This document shows, in pieces, positions 1-7,248 of a DNA stretch of 20,761 nucleotides (position 1 is the first letter of the stretch; each line of letters opens with the position of its first letter). The stretch comes from JAUVIB01 sp964424545. GTDB taxonomy: Bacteria; Calditrichota; Calditrichia; Calditrichales; Calditrichaceae. A program made the position numbers and the translations under genes. The DNA is taken from NCBI GenBank assembly GCA_964424545.1, contig CAYRJN010000052.1:1-20761 (forward strand), in the 5' to 3' direction. The notes below the pieces were generated by a model. It did not search any database. It had not been told where the DNA came from and saw nothing but the letters and a program-made list of their open reading frames with translations.

Positions 1-33
1 TTTTGCTCCAATGTTTATAGGTTTTTATTTAAC

Positions 34-2037
34 TTACACTACTGCGAAACTTGAGAATTTTATATATTTGGCGGCTTTTTCGGGAAAATTTAAAACAGCG
101 GCAATTTTTGCAACAACAGCCGCATCATAACAAAAAAAAGCCGTCGCCGTTCCCTCGGGATCGCCGCCTTGCCAATTTTGTACAACGCTTACCCAGTCCC
201 CGTAAATACTTTTCGGCAGGATAAAATTATGGGCTTTTGTCGTCAAATATTCAAGATATTTTTCCATATTCTCAAAATGCTCGGCCAAAACGGTTTTGTC
301 TCCGTAATGCAAGTAATCATACCAGGCTAACAGGATATAACCGCTGCCCCAGTCAACTTGTCCGGGTTCCATATTGGGACGGGGTGATATGATCGGTAAA
401 TCGCCGTCCTTATTTTGATTGCTTTTTATACCACGCAGCCAATTACGATAAAATAGGAACATATCGTAATTATCCATCGCTTCATCAGCCGTTACATAAG
501 CGTCAGCCATCCAGCCCAGCCGCTCGTCCCGCTGGGGACAATCGGTGGGCATACCCATAAGATTGCTGCGTTGCGACCATACAATCGCTTTGTGCAGCCT
601 ATTGATATCGGGATTGGAGCATTCAAAATATCCTACCTTTTGTACGGCGGAATGCACCACACAGCCTTCAATATTCTCTTTTGTTGGCTTACCCGGAAAA
701 CCGCGTACTTCCACATAACGAAACCCATGATAAGTAAAATGGGGCTCGTAAATTTCCTCTCCGCGCCCTTTTAAGGTATATTGATCTTCCGCCTTGATGT
801 TATTAATCGTACGCCGGTCTAACATTCCGTTGGACAGGATATTTTCGGCGTAACGCAATGTAACGGTTGTGCCTTTAGCTCCCTGAACTTTCAAGCGCGC
901 CCAGCCGGCAAAATTTTGTCCCATATCAAACACATAAACGCCTTCTTGAGGATTGGTAACGGCAAGCGGCTTAATGATTCGGTTCACTTTTATTGCCGGC
1001 ATTATTTGACTGATTAATTGTCCCCCCGGCGCATCGACAAGATGAACCTTTTGCCATTTCGAGTCATCAAAATCAGGCGCATCCCAGCCGGTTTGTTCCA
1101 AATTGGCGTCATAGATTTCTCCGTCATAAATACAACTCGTAACTACCGGACCTGCTGAAAATTTCCAGCTGTCGTCGCTTATGATAATTTCTTTTTTGCC
1201 GTCGCTGTATTCAATTTCCATCTGCGCAATCGCCCGTTTAGCGCCAAACCACTGCATACGCCAACCCCACTATTTCTTCAAGGGATTAAACCAGCCGTTT
1301 CCCAGATGAATACCGATAACATTAAAGCCTTCTTTACATAAATTGTCGATATTGTAACTATCATACAATACCTCTTTGCGATAATTTGTTTTGGCGGGAT
1401 TTAACAGTTTATCGCCCGTGCGTTTTCCGTTTATATATAATTCATAATAGCCCAGACCGCTGACAAAAATTCTGGCGCGTTTTATTTTCCCTTTTATTTG
1501 GAATTGTTTGCGCAATAATAGAGAGCGAGCGTCAACGTTTACTTCGCGAGCCTCTTTTCCCGATGCGCTCGAAAGGAACCCTTTTTCAGAGCGCGGTTCA
1601 TTTTTACCGCCTGCGCCAATCCAATGCGCTTTCCAATCTTTATCATATAAAATAGAGGTTTCAAATTGCCCCTTTTTCTGAACTATTCCTTTGTTTTTAT
1701 CCCAAATTTGCAATTTTACAAAATAGAGCTGGGCGCTTTGCAGAGGTTTTCCGGAATATACGGCTTTGGTTTCGTTTGACATTCGTTTGCCGCTATCCCA
1801 CATATCTCCGTTATCGTTGTTCAAATTCTTTTCCGATTTTGCCACCAAAATTCTGTATGCCGTTTGTTTCTGAGCGCGTTCTTCGGATTGCAAAACCCAA
1901 TTAAAGCGAGGCTGCGGTGTATCGATCCCTATCGGATTTTCATTGTATTCACATAAAAGACGTTCAATTCGCACTCCCTCTTTCATTTGGCAGGCATTCA
2001 GCGCAAATATTGCCAACATTAAAAATACGATTTTCAA
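34..2037 (-). pseudogene. Broken alpha-L-rhamnosidase (GH78 family) lipoprotein gene: in-frame TAG plus C-terminal truncation
   Basis: The product would release terminal alpha-L-rhamnose from glycans at the cell envelope. Translation starts at TTG (2035-2037), six bases after a strong AAGGAG (2044-2049). The N-terminus is a lipoprotein signal (basic MK, hydrophobic stretch, lipobox LNAC, Cys16). The first 255 residues match the N-terminal beta domains, ending in HLGNGWFNPLKK. A TAG at 1270-1272 follows, and the same frame continues without a shift as WGWR-MQWFGAKRA for another 407 residues. The second part has the DMGQNFAGW region and the motif DCPQRDERLGW, which carries the proposed general-acid Glu. 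Family resemblance stops near NFPEKAAKYIK, and a TAA follows at 34-36. Family members are usually about 900 residues; this frame gives about 667 and lacks the rest of the (alpha/alpha)6 barrel with the catalytic base. It lies 57 bases downstream of the MutS-like gene. Two lesions make a pseudogene the best reading. Confidence 0.85.
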
Positions 2038-2094
2038 AATATTCTCCTTGTTATGTTGATGTAATTTAATACAAAGCGATGCGTAGCAAAAAGG

Positions 2095-3888
2095 CTATGT
2101 TACGGGAAGTCCCTCCGCCTGCATGATTTTTAGGGCATTGGTGGTCGGACAAGGCCCATCGTGCAATTTATAGTCAAAAATCATTTTCCCATCACTGACT
2201 TTATCGCGAAAATGGTAGTTATGGAGCTTTTTAATCTCATTTTCCAAAGCGGTTAGTTCCAAATCATGGGTCGATATAATGCCCGCATCATCTTTCTCCG
2301 CCAGCGCCTTAATGACGGCTTTGCTGCCGATCAAACGCTCGCGATTATTGGTGCCGCGGTAAATTTCGTCAATTAAAAAGAATATCGATTCATTCTGTTG
2401 TAAAATTAATTTCAGGCGTTTTACTTCCGCATAAAAATAGGATATTCCCTCACCGAGAGAATCGCTGATATTGATACAAGTTAACAACCTTAGTAATTTT
2501 AGACTGAATTGACGAGCGCATACCGCTGTTCCCGCATAAGCCAAAATCATATTAATCCCCACAGTACGTAAAAAAGTGCTTTTACCCGACATGTTGGAGC
2601 CGGTTATCAATGCAATTTCAGCGCCTTCCTGCATAATAAAGTCATTGGCAACCCGCTTTTTATACGGCAATAAGGGGTGCGCCAAATTTTTTGCTTTTAA
2701 AAGAGTTCTCCTCTTTTTCGCCGCTTTATTATTAATATCAGGAAAACAATATTCGGGATGGGACCATGAAAATCCCGATAGGGCCGACAGGGCGTCAAAA
2801 CGATACCACACATCCAACCAAAGCGGCAACCGTTTCGATAAAGCTCTTTCTTGTTCAAGAAGCAAATAATTCAAAATATAATCAAGCGGAAATATCAAAT
2901 TTACGACAATTTGGACAAGGGGGTTGGCTCGTAGCCCGATAAATATAAGCAATTGATTTATCCTGCGTAAATCGGCTGAAGGAGGTTCTTTTTTAACGAC
3001 TGCGGCTAAATCCGACAACGCTCTTTCTTTAAAACTAAATTTCTCGATGAACAAAAGGACTTTATTGATTTTCACAAATTCAGCGCTTAAATCCGCGGCT
3101 TCATTTAATAAGTTTTTAATAAAACGTCCGTTTACCAAAAATAAACCAATATATACGATCAGCGTAACCGAAAAATAGGCCGGCAAATAATGATAATAGA
3201 AGGCTGTAAATAAAACAACATTTAATGCGGAAAATAAAATAAGCGTCGGAAGCAGCCAACGCGGTATTTTATTAGCTATATGGTTATCCATACGCGAGAC
3301 GAGCTTAGCACCGTTAAAATTTTTATCATCGTTATATTGAGTAAAGAATGAAAGTTTATCACTGAATCTAAAAAGCGGCGTCAGCTCTTTAACCAATCGC
3401 TGTCTGTTCGTAACCTCTTCGTATTGCGGAGCTTCTTCGGTTAACCAAGTCAGTAAATAGTCCGCGCCGCCGGATGTCGTCGTATTATCGAGAAGGCGAT
3501 ATAACGAGAATTCTCCCGTAATATTCAAATCATTTTCAAATGAATGATTCGACCGCGATATTTTGATCTTATTCGGTAATTTTTCCCACCGCAGCTCGAT
3601 GCGATTGATATGATCTTGTTTAATACGACAAAAAAGACGATATAAAACAATACGTCGTTTAACTCTGTAATGAAAATAGGCTAATATAATAAAGGTCACA
3701 CAGAAAAGAGCAAAAGCCAGCCAACTCAATACATTGCTTGTATAGAAAAGCGCCGTCATAACAAGCAAGGCCGCAATAATAGAAATGATTAAACGCGCCC
3801 AGCTATAACGCGCGCTGATGCGCTGTTGTTCTTGTATTTTTTTTTCTACCCTTTCAATTTGACGAGTAAGACGATTAATCATCAGCAC
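2095..3888 (-). CDS. MutS-like ATPase with membrane segments (not canonical mismatch-repair MutS)
   Basis: This 597-residue protein carries the MutS-type ABC ATPase at its C-terminus: Walker A GSNMSGKST (about 430-438), the segment SLGEGISYFYAEVKR (477-491), Walker B FFLIDEI (503-509) followed by RGTNNRER, and a late His in ISTHD. It has no N-terminal mismatch-recognition domain (no Phe-X-Glu clamp region). Instead there are two pairs of hydrophobic helices, about 31-75 and 210-255, so the protein is probably anchored in the inner membrane with its ATPase in the cytoplasm. Such proteins of about 600 residues occur in Bacteroidota and relatives and are often labelled MutS family; their role is not established. 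I chose the GTG start at 3886-3888 because AAGGA (3895-3899) lies six bases upstream; the ATG two codons later is spaced less well. The stop is TAG. Confidence 0.85.
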   Translation of the reverse strand: MLMINRLTRQIERVEKKIQEQQRISARYSWARLIISIIAALLVMTALFYTSNVLSWLAFALFCVTFIILAYFHYRVKRRIVLYRLFCRIKQDHINRIELRWEKLPNKIKISRSNHSFENDLNITGEFSLYRLLDNTTTSGGADYLLTWLTEEAPQYEEVTNRQRLVKELTPLFRFSDKLSFFTQYNDDKNFNGAKLVSRMDNHIANKIPRWLLPTLILFSALNVVLFTAFYYHYLPAYFSVTLIVYIGLFLVNGRFIKNLLNEAADLSAEFVKINKVLLFIEKFSFKERALSDLAAVVKKEPPSADLRRINQLLIFIGLRANPLVQIVVNLIFPLDYILNYLLLEQERALSKRLPLWLDVWYRFDALSALSGFSWSHPEYCFPDINNKAAKKRRTLLKAKNLAHPLLPYKKRVANDFIMQEGAEIALITGSNMSGKSTFLRTVGINMILAYAGTAVCARQFSLKLLRLLTCINISDSLGEGISYFYAEVKRLKLILQQNESIFFLIDEIYRGTNNRERLIGSKAVIKALAEKDDAGIISTHDLELTALENEIKKLHNYHFRDKVSDGKMIFDYKLHDGPCPTTNALKIMQAEGLPVT

Positions 3889-4081
3889 AAAACATCCTTA
3901 TTTTATAGTTCGGAATTTCAAAAATTGACAAATTCAGACATTGTTAATGCTATTTTAAACTTTATTTTTTTATTTTGTAGATTTTAAATATTTTTTTGTA
4001 TGCGCTCTATTATAGATTGTCCGATTAAATCGACAATGAAAAATAATAATATAGCATTCAATTAATCCAACATGTGCTCCC

Positions 4082-4167
4082 CCATTGTCATCCCCTCATG
4101 TTTTAAGCGGGAATCTGAATCACCATTTGCTACATTCAGATTCCTGCTTGCGCAGGAATGACAATGG
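4082..4167. repeat. Nested palindromic repeat (MITE/dRS3-like)
   Basis: The outer ends CCATTGTCAT (4082-4091) and ATGACAATGG (4158-4167) are perfect inverted repeats. Inside, 4105-4120 pairs with 4134-4149 over 16 positions, with one G-T pair. The right arm is also a hairpin by itself: ATTCCTGC (4140-4147), loop TTGC, GCAGGAAT (4152-4159). The motif, roughly GTCAT-TCC-GC...GC-GGAATGAC, resembles dispersed palindromic repeats of many bacterial genomes such as Neisseria dRS3. In RNA it would fold into a long stem. Copies elsewhere in the genome cannot be checked from this window. Confidence 0.75.
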
Positions 4168-4202
4168 TGAACAGTTTTCTAATAACTCCTCATCATCATC
4201 TT

Positions 4203-4232
4203 TGTCGTTCTCCGCTTCATCGGAGAATGACA
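4203..4232. repeat. Second hairpin with similar GTC...GAC ends
   Basis: GTCGTTCTCCG (4204-4214) pairs with CGGAGAATGAC (4221-4231) over 11 positions with one G-T pair, around the loop CTTCAT; T4203 and A4232 extend the stem. The outer sequence GTC(G/A)TTC...GAATGAC is the same as in the neighbouring palindrome 36 bases upstream. The two probably belong to one repeat family or are remnants of one element. There is no T-run on either side, so it is not a good intrinsic terminator. Confidence 0.6.
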
Positions 4233-4513
4233 CTTTGGCGATTCTACCCGCAATTTATTCATTAATCACTTTGCGAAACTATTTCTTTCCAATAAACGGA
4301 ACTAATCTAAATAAAAAATGTCAAATATCCCATAATTATTTATTTCTTTTTTGCTTTGGATTATATTATTTTTTAAGCTATTAAATTATTTGGGCTTAGG
4401 TGCGTAAATCGATAACGAATGATTTATCTCTTTTAATTTATAAGACACCATAAAACCGCTTTTTCTTTTCAGCGATTTTTGTTTATGAAATTACATATAC
4501 AAACGAGGTAAAA

Positions 4514-5404
4514 ATGGAAATCAATAAAATTTTAGTGCCAAGCGATTTTTCCGAGCCGGCCAACAAAGCCGTTGATCAAGCTGTGTATCTTGCAGCGGAA
4601 CATGGCGCGCAAATAACGATTTTACACGCCAGAGTAATGTACGCTGATAACCCTGAAAAACTTCCGGAATTGGAAGCGCGGGAAATTGAACGCGAGAACG
4701 AGCTGCTTGCAAAATTAAAAGACGATACTTCAAGACATGCCGATATCAATATACAACATCAGGTTATTCGCGGATTTTCCGTTCACTCCGCCTTGTTATC
4801 CTATATTAACAACAATGAATACGATTTGATTGTGATGGGGACACACGGCCGAAGCGGTATAACGCATTTCTTACTGGGAAGCGTGGCTGAAAAAGTTGTG
4901 CGCTACGCCCCTTATCCGGTTATTACCGTACCGCCGGATTCTCGTGTAGCCGATAAATACCATAAAATAGTAATTCCCTACGATTTCAGCGAACATGCGC
5001 GCCTATCTTTGGAAAAAGCGCCCTTCTTTGCCGCCGCACCGGATAGCGAAATTGACGTACTTTATGTTGTCGAGGATAAATACGAACCGCTACTTGACGG
5101 TTTTGATCAACAATCTATTTACGATTCCATACCGTTTATTAAAGAAAAAGCCAAAGAGAAACTTGAGGAAACGCTTGCCGCTATTCCGAACAGAAATCAA
5201 ATCACATACAACTTCACCGTAAAAAGCGGAACGCCGCATAAAGAAATAGCTGAATACGTTAAAGAAACGGAAGCCGATTTGGTGATCATGTCAACGCACG
5301 GGTTGGTGGGTATAGACCGTTTTATTCTCGGCAGCACAACGGAACGCGTTATTCGCTCCGTAAACGCACAAATTTTATCCCTGAAACTTAAGAAAGTTAT
5401 TTAA
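4514..5404 (+). CDS. Tandem universal stress protein (two UspA domains)
   Basis: This 296-residue protein is two Usp domains in a row (about 1-145 and 150-296). Usp domains are cytoplasmic alpha/beta nucleotide-binding folds, usually induced by starvation, oxidative stress or low oxygen. Each half starts with a typical strand (KILVPSDFSEPA; KIVIPYDFSEHA). Each ends with the ATP-binding signature G-x2-G-x9-G-S/T: GTHGRSGITHFLLGS at 109-123 and STHGLVGIDRFILGST at 260-275, the second having Ser in place of the first Gly. Both halves therefore look able to bind ATP. The ATG follows GAGG (4505-4508) at a good distance. The Nudix gene begins 11 bases after the stop, so the two are probably co-transcribed. 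The exact physiological role cannot be read from sequence. Confidence 0.93.
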   Translation: MEINKILVPSDFSEPANKAVDQAVYLAAEHGAQITILHARVMYADNPEKLPELEAREIERENELLAKLKDDTSRHADINIQHQVIRGFSVHSALLSYINNNEYDLIVMGTHGRSGITHFLLGSVAEKVVRYAPYPVITVPPDSRVADKYHKIVIPYDFSEHARLSLEKAPFFAAAPDSEIDVLYVVEDKYEPLLDGFDQQSIYDSIPFIKEKAKEKLEETLAAIPNRNQITYNFTVKSGTPHKEIAEYVKETEADLVIMSTHGLVGIDRFILGSTTERVIRSVNAQILSLKLKKVI

Positions 5405-5415
5405 ATGGAAAATCT

Positions 5416-6072
5416 ATGACCTTTGACATGGATTTCATTAAACGAGCTTGTCATAATGAGCGGGAATTAATTGAACACTTTCGCAAAAAATTAAAAGCTC
5501 ATCATCACCGACAATATATTTATACGCAAACGGAGTGGTTGGAAGCCGCCGTCCTTATCCCGATTTTTTTCAAGAACGGAGAAGCGCACATCCTGTTTAC
5601 AAAACGCACCGAAGCGCTTAAACATCATAAGGGACAAATATCTTTTCCCGGAGGAAAAGCGGACGATGACGACGAAAACCTTGAAAGAACCGCTATTCGA
5701 GAAACTTGCGAAGAAATCGGCTTAAGAAATGACGATATTGCTCTTTTAGGCAAAACCGATATATTTTTAACCAATACTCATTTTCTGGTGCAACCGTATG
5801 TGGGATTTTTTACTTATCCGTACGCCTTTAATGTAAATGCGGGCGAAATCGATCGTTTAATCGAAGTCCCCTTGCTACATTTGATCGACGAAACCAATTT
5901 CAAAATCAAGTTTATCGATTTTAAGGATCAACTCTGGCCGGTACATTATTATTATTATAATGAAGATATTATTTGGGGCGTTACGGGATTTCTACTCTCA
6001 AATTTTCTTAACATCGTGTTTGACTTAAACAAAAAACTGTATATCAAACCGAACGAGGTAAAATCAAAATAA
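5416..6072 (+). CDS. Nudix hydrolase, CoA pyrophosphatase type (NudL-like)
   Basis: This 218-residue protein has the features of the coenzyme A diphosphatase branch of Nudix enzymes, which cleave CoA or its derivatives to 3',5'-ADP and phosphopantetheine. The family-specific segment is FTKRTEALKHHKGQISFPGG (61-80). The Nudix box runs from GG(79-80) through RTAIRETCEEIGL (91-103), with the metal-binding residues R95, E96, E99 and E100. Spacing inside the box is one residue longer than the general consensus, as usual for the CoA group. The ending VTGFLLSNFLNIV also fits. It lies 11 bases after the universal stress gene, suggesting one operon. The ATG is preceded by GGA at a workable distance. 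The substrate is inferred from family and could be another nucleotide-linked compound. Confidence 0.88.
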   Translation: MTFDMDFIKRACHNERELIEHFRKKLKAHHHRQYIYTQTEWLEAAVLIPIFFKNGEAHILFTKRTEALKHHKGQISFPGGKADDDDENLERTAIRETCEEIGLRNDDIALLGKTDIFLTNTHFLVQPYVGFFTYPYAFNVNAGEIDRLIEVPLLHLIDETNFKIKFIDFKDQLWPVHYYYYNEDIIWGVTGFLLSNFLNIVFDLNKKLYIKPNEVKSK

Positions 6073-6533
6073 TTCCGCCCTACTGAAAACGAAGGCCTAT
6101 AAAAATACATAACTCGGTAAATCAAGAGTAGATACCAATATTAAAAAATGCTTAATGCAAAGATTAACGTCACAATTTTTTCATATAATCGGATAATTAA
6201 AAACTCTTTTATGATAAAATTATTAATATTTTACTACTGTTCAGATATGAACAACTGAGATAACGGAATTTTCATCTTAATTATTATTTCGACCGTAATT
6301 GCGATGTTTTTTTCGCTATGGCATGGAGAAATCTTAAAGTTATAGTATTCCAAAATAGCAGCTACTCTTAGATGTATTTTGCTTTTAAGATTTCTTGTCT
6401 TCGCTTGTGAAACATCCCGACGAGTCTAAGAAAAATGGCAAAAATAATATTTAAAATCTCTGAAATAGGATGTTTTTTTGAAATTCGGATATTATAATTT
6501 AACTTACCACTATTATTATAGGAAAATGTAAAT
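6073..6533. other. Intergenic region, no gene recognised
   Basis: These 461 AT-rich bases lie between the Nudix gene and the small membrane protein gene. I found no tRNA, no riboswitch signature and no convincing gene. A TATAAT at 6493-6498 could be a -10 element for the next gene, but no -35 lies at the right distance. A nested inverted repeat at 6325-6397 is listed separately. A short plus-strand frame (6247-6345) encodes a hydrophobic stretch but has a stop after three codons. Confidence 0.6.
6325..6397. repeat. Nested inverted repeat, possible structured leader
   Basis: AGAAATCTTAAA (6327-6338) is perfectly complementary to TTTAAGATTTCT (6384-6395). Inside it CAAAATA (6351-6357) pairs with TATTTTG (6375-6381) around a 17-base loop, leaving a bulge of 12 bases on one side and two on the other. 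It lies about 135 bases upstream of the small membrane protein gene and could be part of its leader RNA. There is no adjacent T-run. In sequence this AT-rich, chance pairing is possible. Confidence 0.35.
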
Positions 6534-6761
6534 ATGAATACTCTTATAAAAACAAAACTCTTTCAGGCAGGTCTGTTTTTACTTTTTTTAGGATTTATAT
6601 CTTATATTATGGAAAACATCTTTTACGGATATATCGATCGGAACGGCGTTTTACGGGAAAGTTTTTTTCTACCCCTCGCTTTCATCGGTTTCTTATTAGG
6701 CATAATGAGTTTACTTGTCAGTGTTATGCGGTATTATTTAAAACGGAGGAAAATGAGATAA
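6534..6761 (+). CDS. Small two-helix membrane protein, DUF3955-like
   Basis: This 75-residue protein has two predicted transmembrane helices (about 10-28 and 46-64). The short loop between them has the sequence FYGYIDRNGVLRESFFLPL, and the C-terminal tail KRRKMR is strongly basic. The loop pattern G-Y-I-D-x-N-G-V-L-x-E-x-F-F and the length fit my memory of the DUF3955 family of small membrane proteins of unknown function. The basic tail suggests the C-terminus is cytoplasmic. AGGA (6520-6523) lies ten bases before the ATG. The gene stands alone between the Nudix gene and rpsT, with gaps on both sides. No function can be assigned. Confidence 0.7.
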   Translation: MNTLIKTKLFQAGLFLLFLGFISYIMENIFYGYIDRNGVLRESFFLPLAFIGFLLGIMSLLVSVMRYYLKRRKMR

Positions 6762-6884
6762 AAGGAAATATAAAACCCAATATCTTCAACATCCTTGCTT
6801 TATGCCAACCCGTTTGCAGTGCATGACGTTGGAAAAGAGTTCCCACAAAGTAATACGGGCGCGGACTGAATGATTAATATTTAT

Positions 6885-6913
6885 TTGACAAGCTTTTTAA
6901 TAAAAGTTATATT
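6885..6913 (+). promoter_or_regulatory. Sigma-70 type promoter for rpsT
   Basis: A perfect -35 TTGACA (6885-6890) is followed, after exactly 17 bases, by the -10 TATATT (6908-6913). Transcription would start near 6920, giving a leader of about 50 bases before the rpsT ATG at 6970. This is the best promoter match in the window and suits a ribosomal protein gene. Confidence 0.8.
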
Positions 6914-6969
6914 TATTGCTCGCTAAAAAACAAGAAAGCATATAGCATATATCAGGAGATATTTAATTT

Positions 6970-7221
6970 ATGGCGCATCACAAATCAGCAATTAAAAGAA
7001 TTAAAACGTCGCAAGAAGCCAGACTAGTTAATCGCGTTTACAAAAAACGTATGAGAAGATCGATTAAGGCTTTGCTGAACGAAACAGATAAAGAGGCTGC
7101 GACTCAGCAGCTTGGTCAAACCGTTTCTTTAATCGATAAACTGGCTATCAAAGGCATTATTCATAAAAACAATGCCGCTCATAAAAAATCGCGCATTATG
7201 CGCTATGTTAATTCTTTATAA
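6970..7221 (+). CDS. rpsT: 30S ribosomal protein S20
   Basis: This 83-residue, very basic protein binds 16S rRNA early in assembly of the small subunit. It begins MAHHKSAIKRIKTSQEARL and contains NRVYKKRMR and IHKNNAAHKKSRIMR, all characteristic of S20, at the usual length. AGGAG (6954-6958) lies upstream of the ATG. It is transcribed alone from the promoter at 6885-6913 and ends at a terminator starting at its own stop codon. S20 is often regulated by its own product, but I see no leader structure that proves this here. Confidence 0.96.
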   Translation: MAHHKSAIKRIKTSQEARLVNRVYKKRMRRSIKALLNETDKEAATQQLGQTVSLIDKLAIKGIIHKNNAAHKKSRIMRYVNSL

Positions 7222-7248
7222 ATCCGCCGTCAAGCGGATTTTTTTTTG
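7220..7248 (+). terminator. Intrinsic terminator of rpsT, overlapping the 3' end of lon
   Basis: AAATCCGC (7220-7227) pairs with GCGGATTT (7234-7241) around the loop CGTCAA, followed by a run of T on the plus strand. The stem begins within the rpsT TAA. On the opposite strand the same bases encode the last residues of Lon (KKKSA) and its TGA stop, which sits in the loop (7230-7232). There is no T-run in the minus direction, so it should act on rpsT only. Confidence 0.85.

Larger units (their letters stand above)
3889..4513. other. Divergent intergenic region with palindromic repeats
   Basis: This 625-base gap separates the minus-strand MutS-like gene from the plus-strand universal stress gene. 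It is very AT-rich, except for a central patch (about 4080-4235) holding two palindromic units described separately. A plus-strand frame at 4085-4384 can be translated, but it is built from the repeats, has no ribosome binding site and no recognisable domain, so I do not call it a gene. No convincing sigma-70 promoter for the stress gene was found in the last 130 bases. No tRNA or other RNA gene was recognised. Confidence 0.7.

Noticed and set aside
1270..1272. Pyrrolysine or other recoding at the rhamnosidase TAG
   Set aside because: TAG ends other genes here, no recoding element is visible, and the gene is also truncated at its C-terminus, so decay explains it better.
3902..3931. TTGTCA-18-TATAAA on the minus strand as promoter of the MutS-like gene
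   Set aside because: The -10 is so close to the start that transcription would begin at or inside the AAGGA ribosome binding site. It is probably chance in AT-rich sequence.
4085..4384. A 99-codon plus-strand open frame in the gap before the universal stress gene
   Set aside because: It runs through the two palindromic repeats, has no ribosome binding site, low-complexity Ser runs and no recognisable domain.
6247..6345. Short plus-strand frame encoding a hydrophobic stretch in the 6073-6533 gap
   Set aside because: It has a TGA after three codons and no ribosome binding site. Hydrophobic translation is expected from T-rich sequence.
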